From: Achromobacter xylosoxidans A8
GTDB lineage: Bacteria; Pseudomonadota; Gammaproteobacteria; Burkholderiales; Burkholderiaceae_B
Assembly: GCF_000165835.1 (NCBI RefSeq)
Contig: NC_014640.1
Coordinates: 620,001-684,000, forward strand
DNA: 64,000 bases
Direction: 5' to 3'
The translations under genes and the position numbers were made by a program. This document shows positions 10,056 to 18,474 of this stretch, piece by piece. Numbering within the stretch: the stretch's first letter is position 1; each line of letters begins with the position of its first letter. Below the pieces are notes generated by a model. That model was not told the DNA's origin and made no database searches. It saw only the letters and a program-made list of their open reading frames with translations.

Positions 10056-10481
10056 ATGGCAGCCCCTTTCATCAGCCAGGTCGAAGTCCGCTTCCGTCAT
10101 TGCGATCCGGCGGGCATTGTTTTCTACCCTCGCTATTTCGAGATGATCAATGACTTTGTCGAGGAGTGGTTCGACAAGGGCATGGGGTTGCCGTTTCATG
10201 CGCTGCACGTGGAGCGGCACATCGGTACGCCGATGGCGTCGGTGCAGTGCGATTTCAGCGCGCCCAGCCGCTGGCACGAGCGTTTGCGCCAGGTGCTGGA
10301 AGTGCAGCGCATCGGCGGCGCGTCGTTCAAGGCGCTGGTGCGTTTCGAGGGGCCGGATGGCCAGTTGCGTTTGTCGGCGACGCTGACGATCGTGACGGTG
10401 GATTTGCGGACGATGAAGTCCATGCCGCTGCCTGCGGATCTGCGGGAACGCATGCAGGCTTATCTGGTTCCCGCGGCGTAA
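10056..10481 (+). CDS. 4-hydroxybenzoyl-CoA thioesterase-type hotdog protein
   Basis: A 141-residue single hotdog domain. VRFRHCDPAGIVFYPRYF contains the active-site Asp region of the 4HBT/YbgC group. It follows the ligase by 20 bases with AAGGAA before the ATG. Likely role: releasing CoA from dead-end or trapped aromatic-CoA esters. Confidence 0.87.
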   Translation: MAAPFISQVEVRFRHCDPAGIVFYPRYFEMINDFVEEWFDKGMGLPFHALHVERHIGTPMASVQCDFSAPSRWHERLRQVLEVQRIGGASFKALVRFEGPDGQLRLSATLTIVTVDLRTMKSMPLPADLRERMQAYLVPAA

Positions 10482-10523
10482 GCGGCGGGGACCGTTTGCT
10501 TTTCTTAAATATAGGATGACGTT

Positions 10524-10928
10524 ATGAAGATTCTGCAACCGCCGGATTGGATGGCGCCCCGGGGCTATTCGAATGGCGTGCTCACCGAGATGCAGGTGGG
10601 CAGCAAGCTCGTTTTTGTGGGCGGGCAGGTGGGGTGGAATGGCCAGCAGCAGTTCGAGTCGGACGATCTGGCCGATCAGGTGCGGCAGACGCTGGCGAAC
10701 ATCGTCGCGATTCTGGCCGAGGGCGGCGCGAAGCCTGAGCATATCGTCCGGATGACGTGGTACGTGACGGATAAGGACGAGTACGTGGCGGCTTATCCGG
10801 CTATCGGCAAGCATTACCGCGAGTACATCGGCCGGCATTTTCCGGCGATGACGGCGGTGGAAGTGGCGGATCTGGTTGAGGATCGGGCCAAGGTTGAGAT
10901 CGAGGTTACTGCTGTGGTGCCGGCGTAG
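10524..10928 (+). CDS. RidA/YjgF-family protein lacking the catalytic arginine
   Basis: A 134-residue YjgF/YER057c/UK114-fold protein, last in the aromatic-CoA operon. The C-terminal signature region reads FPAMTAVEVADL, where canonical RidA has FPARxxVEVxxL; Met109 occupies the position of the Arg needed for imine/enamine deaminase activity (Arg105 in E. coli). It is therefore probably not a classical deaminase, although the pathway may pass through an enamine-like amino-oxocyclohexene-CoA. The family call is secure; the function is open. Confidence 0.88.
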   Translation: MKILQPPDWMAPRGYSNGVLTEMQVGSKLVFVGGQVGWNGQQQFESDDLADQVRQTLANIVAILAEGGAKPEHIVRMTWYVTDKDEYVAAYPAIGKHYREYIGRHFPAMTAVEVADLVEDRAKVEIEVTAVVPA

Positions 10929-11064
10929 TAATTGCCGGTTGCTCCTGGGCGCCGAGGGTTGGTTGATTGCTGACCTTCGGTGCTTTTTTTGCGGTCTTTG
11001 AGTTCTTGAGATGGCCGGTTCTTCGGCACTGTCGCGTTCGGTGGCGGTTGCTGGTTCTTGAGAC

Positions 11065-11400
11065 GCCCGGCGCGGCGGCGGCCCGGCATGCGCGGGGCTG
11101 CGATTGCGGTCCGGAGCCTTCGCTCCGGACTTCCCCTGCCTCATCCTCGTCCAGGCCTGCAGCCTTCCCTAGGGATTCCGTCGGGCTTATCGACGCCCCG
11201 CGCACGCCGGGCCGCCGCCGCGCCGGGCTTCGTCAATTGCTGTTGGCGTCAGCTGGGGCGGGTGGCGTTCTTGGGATTCTGTTCGGCGTTGCTTTAGTGC
11301 CGAAGATCTTGCGGTGCCCGCCTCAAGAGGCCGCCCGGGCGGCCTCTTGAGGCATACGCGAGGGCATGCGTGCCATGGTTTCGTTACTGGTGGTGCGCAG
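11065..11400 (-). repeat. Composite structured repeat, locus 4 (A'-D' only)
   Basis: Lies in the 501-base gap between the convergent RidA-like and AraC genes. An inverted module A spans 11065-11228: arms 11065-11098 and 11195-11228 pair at 33 of 34 positions, and the loop has the constant hairpin at 11109-11130. A diverged inverted module D follows, whose hairpin at 11320-11353 is a perfect 34-nt palindrome. No C-D-A half follows. Nothing else is seen in the gap. Confidence 0.83.
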
Positions 11401-11429
11401 TCGTCTTTGCGTGTGCGCGCATTTCTATT

Positions 11430-12416
11430 TCACCCCATCACCCGCCGCGTCTCGCGCGGCAATTCTCCGAAACGTTCGCGGTAGTACTCCGAGAACCGTC
11501 CCAAATGTCCGAACCCTACTCCCAGCGCCACTTCCGTGACGCTGGCGGCTGTGCTCGTCCTTAACCGGCTCCTGGCTTCGTCCAGCCGCAGCGCCCGCAG
11601 CGCGTTCATCGGCGTGGTGTCGCGGTGTTCCTGGAACAGGCGCGTCAGCGCGCTGGCGCTGGCGCCGGCGTGGCGGGCGATGTCGGCCAGGGTAAGCGGG
11701 GCGGCGAGGTGGTCGCGCATATAGGTTTCGGCGGCGCTCAGCCGCCGCGGGACGGCGGGGGCGATGCCGGCGTGCGCCTGCCAGCTGTTGGGCTGGTTGT
11801 AGAGCAGGTGCAGCACCAAGGTGTCTTCCAGGTGTTCGAGCCAGGCGGCGGGCGGGCGCGGGGCGCCGTCGTCCAGGGTGGGCAGCAGGTGGATCAGGCT
11901 TTCGACCATGCTGCGCCAGACGGCGCCGACGGGATTGTCCAGGCGCAGGGCGGGGCTGAAGTCCAGCGGGCGGGTGGCGGCCTCGCCGAAGGCGCGCAGG
12001 CCGATGGCTTCGAGTTTGCCGCGGGGAATCTTGAGCAGCAGTTGTTCGCAGCCGGCCTCCCAATGCAGCTTCAGCGGGCGGTTGGGGGCGATGACGGCGG
12101 CGCAGTCGGGGTCGGCGTCGACGCGGTCGTTGCCGCACTCGATACAGGCGCGGCCGCGCAGGGGGACCTGGACCAGCATGAAGTCCTGCAGGCGGTCGGG
12201 TTCGATGTGGACTTCGGCGCCGTAGCGCAGCGTACAGACGGTCAGTGAGCCGAAGCGGCCGCGGTTCAGTTCGGCATCGACGCGGCCGCCTTTCCAGGTC
12301 AAGCGGTGTTCTTTCAGGGCTTCGGAGACGAGGGTGCGCGTCTCGTCCTGCTGGGTGGAGCTGAAGACGCGCCGTTTGAGCAGGGGCGCTAGCGTGAGTC
12401 GGGACCAGCCGTGCAT
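11430..12416 (-). CDS. AraC-family transcriptional regulator
   Basis: A 328-residue protein with an N-terminal ligand-binding-like domain (~1-200) and a C-terminal double helix-turn-helix (~225-325; LTLADIARHAGASASALTRLF and FGHLGRFSEYYRERFGELP). This is the layout of regulators of aromatic dioxygenase operons (AndR/BenR/XylS type). GGAGG lies 5' of the ATG. It is divergent from the dioxygenase operon starting at 12697 and most likely activates it. The ligand is unknown. Confidence 0.9.
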   Translation of the reverse strand: MHGWSRLTLAPLLKRRVFSSTQQDETRTLVSEALKEHRLTWKGGRVDAELNRGRFGSLTVCTLRYGAEVHIEPDRLQDFMLVQVPLRGRACIECGNDRVDADPDCAAVIAPNRPLKLHWEAGCEQLLLKIPRGKLEAIGLRAFGEAATRPLDFSPALRLDNPVGAVWRSMVESLIHLLPTLDDGAPRPPAAWLEHLEDTLVLHLLYNQPNSWQAHAGIAPAVPRRLSAAETYMRDHLAAPLTLADIARHAGASASALTRLFQEHRDTTPMNALRALRLDEARSRLRTSTAASVTEVALGVGFGHLGRFSEYYRERFGELPRETRRVMG

Positions 12417-12495
12417 GGATGCCTCCGGGACGGGAACGCTCCCGTGTTACTGCCGAGGGTAATTTAAACGTCAAGGACTTGGAATTAAGTGATTC

Positions 12496-12549
12496 CCGGA
12501 TAAGGCTGACGGAATCCGGATAGAGCGGCCCCCGGGCGCGGCCTAATCT
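12496..12549 (+). promoter_or_regulatory. Direct-repeat operator and promoter between the AraC gene and the dioxygenase operon
   Basis: CCGGATA occurs at 12496-12502 and 12516-12522, a 20-bp start-to-start spacing (about two helical turns), as for AraC/XylS sites. A -10-like TAATCT is at 12544-12549. The -35 position 17 bases upstream is a poor match (TAGAGC) and lies directly next to the second repeat, as in promoters that depend on an activator touching the polymerase. Confidence 0.55.
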
Positions 12550-12696
12550 AGCCGGCAGGCCCTTCGCGTGTTGGTTGGAGGGCGGCGCCGCGACGCGTAA
12601 GCTGGCGGCGTTGTTCGGCAGCATGCGTAGTCCGACGGCAGACGGGTTCTGTCAGCTTTCCGCCGGCGTGGCCGGGCGGGGATAACGGGGTGGCTC

Positions 12697-13875
12697 ATGA
12701 ATCGAAATCTATGGAGCCGGCGCGCGCTGGCTGCGCTGGTGTGCATGACGGCGGCGGCGAGCGCCACGGCGGCGGACAAGGTCAAGGTGGGCTTGCTGAC
12801 CACGCTGTCGGGGCCGGGCGCGGCGCTGGGCAACGAGATCCGCGACGGCTTCAATCTGGCGCTGCAGCATACGGGCGGCAAGCTGGGCGGGTTGCCGGCG
12901 GAAGTGGTGGTGGCGGACGATCAGCAGAAGGCGGACGCCGGCCGCCAGGCGGTGGAGCGGCTGTTGAAGCGCGACCGGGTGGACGTGATGACGGGCATCG
13001 TGTTCTCGAACGTGCTGCTGCCGGTGATGCCGGCGATCCTGCAGTCGGGCACCATCTACCTGAGCACCAATACGGGTCCGGAGAACTACGCGGGCGCGGG
13101 CTGTAATCCGAATTTCTTCGCGGTGGCTTGGCAGAACGAGGATATCCCGGCCGCGATGGGCAAGTACGCCAGCGACCAGGGCTACAAGAGCGTGGCGCTG
13201 ATCGCGCCGGACTATCCGGGCGGGCGGGAGTCGCTCAATGGTTTCAAGCGCTTGTACAAGGGGGGGCTTTCCGAAGAGATCTACACCCAGCTCGGGCAGC
13301 TGGACTATGGCGTGGAGATCACGCGGCTGCGCGCCAGCAAGCCGGATGCGGTGTTCTTTTTTCTGCCGGGCGGCATGGGCGTGAACTTTATCAAGCAGTT
13401 CAATGGCGCCGGGCTGTCCAAGGAGATCGCGTTGCTGGCGCCGGGTTTCTCGGGCGACGAGGACACGATCGCGGCGGTGGGTGCGCCCATCGAGGGCATG
13501 CGCAATACCTCGCAGTGGGCGCTGGAACTGGACAATCCGGCCAACCGCAAGTTCGTCGAGGACTTCAAGAAGACCTATAACCGCAGCCCCACGCTGTATG
13601 CCTCGCAGGGCTATGACGCGGCCATGTTGCTGGATAGCGCGGTACGCCAGACGGGCGGCAAGCTGGAGGCTGACGCGCTGCGTCCGGCGCTGCGGCGCGC
13701 GGATTTCAAGTCGGTGCGGGGCGATTTCAAGTTCAACCGCAACCAGTATCCGGTGCAGAACTATTACCTGCGCATCGTCGAGGCGGGGGCGGGGGGCAAG
13801 CTGTCGAATAAGCTGTCGGGCACGGTGCTGACCCAGTACCAGGACCCTTTCGCCGCAGCCTGCCAGATGAAGTAG
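12697..13875 (+). CDS. Periplasmic substrate-binding protein (LivJ-like, aromatic-acid type)
   Basis: A 392-residue type I periplasmic binding protein. An arginine-containing signal peptide ends near ATAAD (residue ~27), followed by VKVGLLTTLSGPGAALG. The family binds branched amino acids, amides or aromatic acids for ABC importers. No permease or ATPase is encoded nearby, so it must share a transporter encoded elsewhere. As first gene of the dioxygenase operon it probably binds that pathway's substrate. Confidence 0.87.
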   Translation: MNRNLWSRRALAALVCMTAAASATAADKVKVGLLTTLSGPGAALGNEIRDGFNLALQHTGGKLGGLPAEVVVADDQQKADAGRQAVERLLKRDRVDVMTGIVFSNVLLPVMPAILQSGTIYLSTNTGPENYAGAGCNPNFFAVAWQNEDIPAAMGKYASDQGYKSVALIAPDYPGGRESLNGFKRLYKGGLSEEIYTQLGQLDYGVEITRLRASKPDAVFFFLPGGMGVNFIKQFNGAGLSKEIALLAPGFSGDEDTIAAVGAPIEGMRNTSQWALELDNPANRKFVEDFKKTYNRSPTLYASQGYDAAMLLDSAVRQTGGKLEADALRPALRRADFKSVRGDFKFNRNQYPVQNYYLRIVEAGAGGKLSNKLSGTVLTQYQDPFAAACQMK

Positions 13876-13903
13876 GGCGGACATCCGCAATAAGGAGATA
13901 CGT

Positions 13904-15148
13904 ATGACCCAGAACATTACGACGCGCGAAGTGACGGTGGCCTCGCATGACGGCAAGTCCTTTGGCGCCTATCTGGCCGTGCCGGCGTCCGGGCATGGCC
14001 CGGGCCTGGTGCTGTGCCAGGAGATATTCGGCGTGAACGACTTCATGCGGCGCGCGGCGCAGCTGCTGGCCGAGGAAGGTTATGTGGTGCTGGTGCCGGA
14101 CCTGTTCTGGCGCCAGCAGCCGGGCATCCAGTTGACCGACGGCCCGGCCGACATGCCGCGCGCGTTCGAGCTCTACCAGGGCTTTGACGTTGAGCTGGGC
14201 TTGCAGGACATCGCGTCCACCATCGCCGCGCTGCGCGGGCTGCCCGAGAGGCAGGGCGGGGTGGGCGTGCTGGGCTATTGCCTGGGCGGCAAGCTGGCCT
14301 ATCTGGCTGCCTGCCGCACCGATGTGGATGTGGCCATCGGCTACTACGGCGTGGGCATCGAGAACAGCCTGGACGAGGCATCGGAATTGCGCGGCCGGCT
14401 GGTGCTGCACATCGCCGAGCAGGATGGCTTCTGTCCGCCGGAAGCGCGCCAGCGCATCCTGGAGGCGCTGGGCAACAAGCCGGGAGTGCAGATCTACGTC
14501 TATCCGGGCATGGATCACGCGTTTGCGCGTACGGGCGGGGACCACTACGACAAGCCGTCGGCGCTGATGGCGCATCAACGCAGCATGGCCGCCTTGCAGC
14601 GCGCCATCGGGCCGGAGTTCGACTACTCCTACCTGTGGGACAAGCATTGCGAATACGAATTCGGCACGCGCGACGTGGCGGCGACGATGGCCACCATGGT
14701 GGCCGAGCCCTATGTGAACCATATCCCCACCATGACCGGGGGCGTGGGCCACAAGGAACTGAGCCGCTTCTACCAACACCATTTCGTCAACAGCAATCCG
14801 CCGGACACGCGCCTGGTGCCGCTGTCGCGCACGGTGGGCGCCACGCAGATCGTGGACGAACTGCTGTTCTGTTTCACGCACACCACCGAGATCGATTGGC
14901 TGCTACCGGGCGTGAAGCCCACCGGCAAGTATGTGGAGATCCCGCTCATCGCCATCGTCAAATTCCGCGGCGACAAGCTCTATCACGAGCACATCTATTG
15001 GGACCAGGCCAGCGTGCTGGTGCAGGTGGGCCTGCTGGACCCCAAGGGCCTGCCCGTGGCGGGCCGCGAGACCGCCGCCAAGCTGCTGGACGAGACCCTG
15101 CCGTCGAACACGCTGATGGCGCGCTGGAAAGAAAGCGAGAACAAGTAG
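13904..15148 (+). CDS. Dienelactone hydrolase fused to a SnoaL/NTF2-like domain
   Basis: A 414-residue two-domain protein. Residues 1-~240 are a dienelactone hydrolase (carboxymethylenebutenolidase) fold with the full triad in context: LGYCLGGK (Cys), AEQDGFCPP (Asp) and YPGMDHAFAR (His). Residues ~250-400 resemble a SnoaL-like/NTF2 fold (ELSRFYQHHFVN; ELLFCFTHTTEIDWLLPG). Dienelactone hydrolases act late in modified ortho-cleavage of ring diols. The role of the extra domain is unknown. It sits 28 bases after the binding-protein gene and 9 bases before the dioxygenase alpha gene. Confidence 0.85.
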   Translation: MTQNITTREVTVASHDGKSFGAYLAVPASGHGPGLVLCQEIFGVNDFMRRAAQLLAEEGYVVLVPDLFWRQQPGIQLTDGPADMPRAFELYQGFDVELGLQDIASTIAALRGLPERQGGVGVLGYCLGGKLAYLAACRTDVDVAIGYYGVGIENSLDEASELRGRLVLHIAEQDGFCPPEARQRILEALGNKPGVQIYVYPGMDHAFARTGGDHYDKPSALMAHQRSMAALQRAIGPEFDYSYLWDKHCEYEFGTRDVAATMATMVAEPYVNHIPTMTGGVGHKELSRFYQHHFVNSNPPDTRLVPLSRTVGATQIVDELLFCFTHTTEIDWLLPGVKPTGKYVEIPLIAIVKFRGDKLYHEHIYWDQASVLVQVGLLDPKGLPVAGRETAAKLLDETLPSNTLMARWKESENK

Positions 15149-15157
15149 GAGCCCGAC

Positions 15158-16504
15158 ATGTCATACACCGAAGAGCAATTGGCCGCGATGGTGCGCGGCG
15201 ACAGCGTGCATCGCGGCGTTTATACCGACCCTGCCATCTTCGATCTGGAGATGCAGCGGATCTACGGCCGCGCCTGGATCTATGTGGGCCATGAAAGCCA
15301 GGTGCCGAAGACGGGCGACTATCACACCACGCGTCTGGGCGACCAGGACGTGCTGATGGTGCGCGCCACCGACGGCCGCGTGCACGTGCTGTACAACCGC
15401 TGCCCGCACAAGGGCGCCAAGGTGGTGGCCGACGGCGAAGGCTGTGTCGGCAAGTTCTTCCGCTGCCCCTACCATGCCTGGACCTTCAAGCTGGACGGCA
15501 GCCATCTGGGCGTGCCCTTGAAGCAGGGGCTGGAGGGTACTGCCTACGATCCCGCCGATCCGTCCTTTTCGATGCGCCGGGTGGCGCGGGTGGAAAGCTA
15601 TCGCGGCTTTGTGTTCGCCAGCCAGGCCAAGGAAGGGCCGGCGCTGGAGGATTTCCTGGGCGGCGTGCGTTCGTCGATCGACAACCTCTGCGACCGTTCG
15701 CCGGTGGGCGAGGTGGAAGTCGCTGGCGGCATCTTCCGCGTCATGCAGCGCTCGAACTGGAAGGTGTTCTACGAGAACCTGCACGACACCATGCACGCGC
15801 GGGTCACGCACGAATCTTCCTATGCCGCGGCCCGCGACGAGGCCAAGGAAATGGGCGAGATGCCGCTGGAGCTGCACATCATGGACGGCAACGGCGAACC
15901 TTATGAGTTCTGGGAGAAACTGGAACTGCGCGCCTACGCCAACGGCCACGGCTACATGGAAGGCATTTTCAATCCGGGCGCGGCCGAGCGCGATCCGGTG
16001 TCGCGCGCGCATTTCGAAACGCTGACCGCGGCCTATGGCGAGACGCGCGCCCGCGAGATCCTGGGCATGAACCGGCACAACACGGTGATCTACGGCAGCG
16101 GCTCGCCCCACACGGTATTCCAGCAGTTCCGCGTGATCCGGCCGATCGCCGTGGACCGCACCATGATCGAGATCCAGACCTTCCGCTGCAAGGGCGCGCC
16201 GGACGGCGTGTTCAAGCGCGCCATGCTGTACGCCAACGTCATCAATTCGCCCTCGTCCAACGTCATGCCGGATGACATCGAACTCTACAACCGCTGCCAG
16301 GAAGGCAACGCCACGCGCGGCGGCGAATGGGTCAGCATGCATCGCTACCATGGCAGCGACCGCAGCGATAGCGAAGGCCTGGTGTCGGTCAACGGCACCA
16401 GCGAACTGCCCATGCGCAACCAGTTCGACGCCTGGAAGACCTATATGGAAGCCGGCCCCGCCGCTACCGAAGCCGCCGCCACCGGAGACCGCTCATGCTG
16501 CTAG
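15158..16504 (+). CDS. Aromatic-ring-hydroxylating dioxygenase, alpha (Rieske) subunit
   Basis: A 448-residue catalytic subunit. The Rieske [2Fe-2S] ligands are in CPHKG and, 19 residues on, CPYHAW. The mononuclear iron motif appears as NLHDTMHARVTHES (D-x2-H-x4-H). A beta subunit follows at once, so the enzyme is an alpha-beta oxygenase, but no ferredoxin or reductase gene is present in the operon. The likely reaction is cis-dihydroxylation of an aromatic acid; the substrate cannot be read from sequence. Confidence 0.92.
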   Translation: MSYTEEQLAAMVRGDSVHRGVYTDPAIFDLEMQRIYGRAWIYVGHESQVPKTGDYHTTRLGDQDVLMVRATDGRVHVLYNRCPHKGAKVVADGEGCVGKFFRCPYHAWTFKLDGSHLGVPLKQGLEGTAYDPADPSFSMRRVARVESYRGFVFASQAKEGPALEDFLGGVRSSIDNLCDRSPVGEVEVAGGIFRVMQRSNWKVFYENLHDTMHARVTHESSYAAARDEAKEMGEMPLELHIMDGNGEPYEFWEKLELRAYANGHGYMEGIFNPGAAERDPVSRAHFETLTAAYGETRAREILGMNRHNTVIYGSGSPHTVFQQFRVIRPIAVDRTMIEIQTFRCKGAPDGVFKRAMLYANVINSPSSNVMPDDIELYNRCQEGNATRGGEWVSMHRYHGSDRSDSEGLVSVNGTSELPMRNQFDAWKTYMEAGPAATEAAATGDRSCC

Positions 16505-17028
16505 ACCTGGATTTCGACGTGAGCACCGAGGGACTGTCGCCGGCCGAGGTACCGGCCGACGCCTACCATCGCATCGCGCAGTTCCTGTACCGCGAGGCGC
16601 GCCTGCTGGACGAGCGCCGCTACGATGATTGGCAGGCGCTGTGGATGCCGGACGGCATGTACTGGATGCCGCGCGTGCCGGGCCAGCAAAGCCCTTACGA
16701 CCATATCTCGCTGTTCTGGGAAGACCGCATGTTGCGCGACGTGCGCATCCGCCGGCTAGAGCATCCGCGCAACTGGTCGCAGCAACCGCCCACGCGCAGC
16801 GCGCGGCTGGTGGGCGCGGTGGAGATCGAGGGGGTAGATGCCGCCGGCAACCTGGTGGTGCACTCCACCTTCCAGATGACGGAATGGCGCAAGCGCCAGC
16901 CGCGCCAACTGGCGGGCCGCTACACCCACAAGCTGGCCGCCGAGGGCGATAGCTGGCGCATCCGCATGAAGCGGGTGGACCTGGTCAATTGCGACGACGT
17001 GCATGACGTGTTCGAGGTGTTCGTGTGA
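16495..17028 (+). CDS. Aromatic-ring-hydroxylating dioxygenase, beta subunit
   Basis: A 177-residue small subunit with the NTF2-like fold of dioxygenase beta chains (IAQFLYREARLLDERRYDDW; MYWMPRVPG). It overlaps the alpha gene by ten bases, consistent with coupled translation of a 1:1 complex. Beta chains are usually structural. Confidence 0.9.
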   Translation: MLLDLDFDVSTEGLSPAEVPADAYHRIAQFLYREARLLDERRYDDWQALWMPDGMYWMPRVPGQQSPYDHISLFWEDRMLRDVRIRRLEHPRNWSQQPPTRSARLVGAVEIEGVDAAGNLVVHSTFQMTEWRKRQPRQLAGRYTHKLAAEGDSWRIRMKRVDLVNCDDVHDVFEVFV

Positions 17029-17636
17029 CGGCGGCCGACGCCGCGGTGCTGGCGCTGCACTTCCAGAATGACGTGCTGCACCCCGAGGGCAAGATCCGTG
17101 TCGGCCTGGACGCGGACAGCGGGGCGCGCCAGCGCCTGCTGGACAACGCCGCGGCGCTGCTGGCCGGGGCGCGGGCCCATGATCTGCCCATCGTGCACGT
17201 GCGCATCGCGTTCCGTCCGGATTACGCCGACCTGATGGCCAACTGCCCCATTTTCCGCAACGTGGCCGCCATCGGCGCGGTGCCGGAAGGGCAGTGGGGC
17301 AGCGCCTTCTATGAAGGCCTGCAGCCACTGGCCGGGAGCGCGCGCGAGTTCGTGGTGAAGCACACCCGCATCAGCGCCTTCTATGGCACGCCGCTGGAAG
17401 AGACGCTGCGGCTATTGGGCGCGCGCCGGCTGGTGGTGGCGGGAGTCGCCACGCATTCGGTGGTGGAAGGCACGGTGCGGCACGCCGCCGACATTGGATT
17501 CGAGGTCATGGTGGCGCAGGACGCCTGTGCTTCCGCCGACCCGGCGGTGCACGACGCGTCGCTGGCCAGCATGCGCCTGATTGCGCAAACCGGGCCGGTG
17601 GCGGAAGCTGTGCGCTGGGCCGCCGCGCCGCATTGA
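17025..17636 (+). CDS. Isochorismatase/cysteine-hydrolase-fold protein without the catalytic Cys
   Basis: A 203-residue isochorismatase-like protein with a GTG start overlapping the beta-subunit stop by four bases (GTGA). The Asp (LHFQND, D16) and Lys (VVKHT, K112) of the family are present. The nucleophile region reads THSVVEGTVR instead of TxxCVexTxR, so Val146 replaces Cys. True isochorismatases also lack this Cys and use the Asp. A vinyl-ether-type or non-covalent mechanism is therefore more likely than amidase activity. It lies inside the dioxygenase operon. Confidence 0.86.
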   Translation: MTAADAAVLALHFQNDVLHPEGKIRVGLDADSGARQRLLDNAAALLAGARAHDLPIVHVRIAFRPDYADLMANCPIFRNVAAIGAVPEGQWGSAFYEGLQPLAGSAREFVVKHTRISAFYGTPLEETLRLLGARRLVVAGVATHSVVEGTVRHAADIGFEVMVAQDACASADPAVHDASLASMRLIAQTGPVAEAVRWAAAPH

Positions 17637-17649
17637 TCGAGGATTCATC

Positions 17650-18456
17650 ATGGATTTCACAGGCTTTCCCGGACTGGCCGGCAAGACCGCCATCGTCACC
17701 GGCAGCACCCAGGGGTTGGGCGCGGACATCGCGCGCGGGCTGGCCGCGGCAGGCGCCAACGTGGTGCTGGTCGGGCGCAATGCCGAGGCCGGGCGCGCAC
17801 TTGAAAAGGAACTGGACGGCCGCGCGCTGTACTGCGAAACCGACATTGGGCAGGATAGCCAGATACAGCGCTGCATCGACGCGGCGGTGACGCGCTTCGG
17901 GCGGCTGGACATCCTGGTCAACAACGCTTGCCAGTACGCGGACCGAGGCCTGGCTTCGTCGCGCGAGGAATGGCACAGCACGCTGGACACCAACCTGGTG
18001 TCGGCCGCCATCTTCACGCAGCTGGCCGCGCCCTTGCTGCGACGCGGCGGAGTGGTGGTGAACATGGGCAGCACGGGCGGCAAGTTCGGCGCGGCCGGAC
18101 GCGCGCTTTATCCGGCGTCCAAGGCGGCGCTGCTGCAGATCACCAAGAACTTCGCGGTGGAGTTGGCGCCGGCTGGCGTGCGGGTGCTGGCGGTGTCGCC
18201 TGCCTGGACCTGGTCGCCGTCGGTGGAACAGTTGTCGGGAGGTTCGCGCCCGGCCGCGGACGCGGTGGGCGCGCATTTCCATCCGCTGGGGCGGGTAGGG
18301 TCGGGCGAGGAGATCGCCGCGGCCGTGTGCTTTGCCTGCTCCGACGCGGCGTCGTGGATGACGGGCGTGGATATACCCGTGGACGGCGGTTTTTCCATCC
18401 TGGGGCCGGACCGCGGCATTTCGCCGCGCACCTGGTTCAAGGAGCTGGCGCCCTGA
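17650..18456 (+). CDS. SDR-family dehydrogenase, candidate cis-dihydrodiol dehydrogenase
   Basis: A 268-residue short-chain dehydrogenase: cofactor motif TGSTQGLG, a variant NNAC (usually NNAG), catalytic Ser in NMGSTGG and YPASK. The ATG at 17650 has a nearby GAGG. Its place downstream of a Rieske dioxygenase suggests that it rearomatises the dihydrodiol, like BenD, but that is inference. It is the last gene of the operon and converges with the FapA-like gene. Confidence 0.86.
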   Translation: MDFTGFPGLAGKTAIVTGSTQGLGADIARGLAAAGANVVLVGRNAEAGRALEKELDGRALYCETDIGQDSQIQRCIDAAVTRFGRLDILVNNACQYADRGLASSREEWHSTLDTNLVSAAIFTQLAAPLLRRGGVVVNMGSTGGKFGAAGRALYPASKAALLQITKNFAVELAPAGVRVLAVSPAWTWSPSVEQLSGGSRPAADAVGAHFHPLGRVGSGEEIAAAVCFACSDAASWMTGVDIPVDGGFSILGPDRGISPRTWFKELAP

Positions 18457-18463
18457 GGGCGCC
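18447..18463. terminator. Hairpin spanning the end of the dioxygenase operon
   Basis: GGCGCCC, TGA loop, GGGCGCC; the loop is the SDR stop codon. No U-tract follows. It lies between convergent genes and could stop transcription from either side. Confidence 0.4.
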
Positions 18464-18474
18464 GGCGGGCGGGG

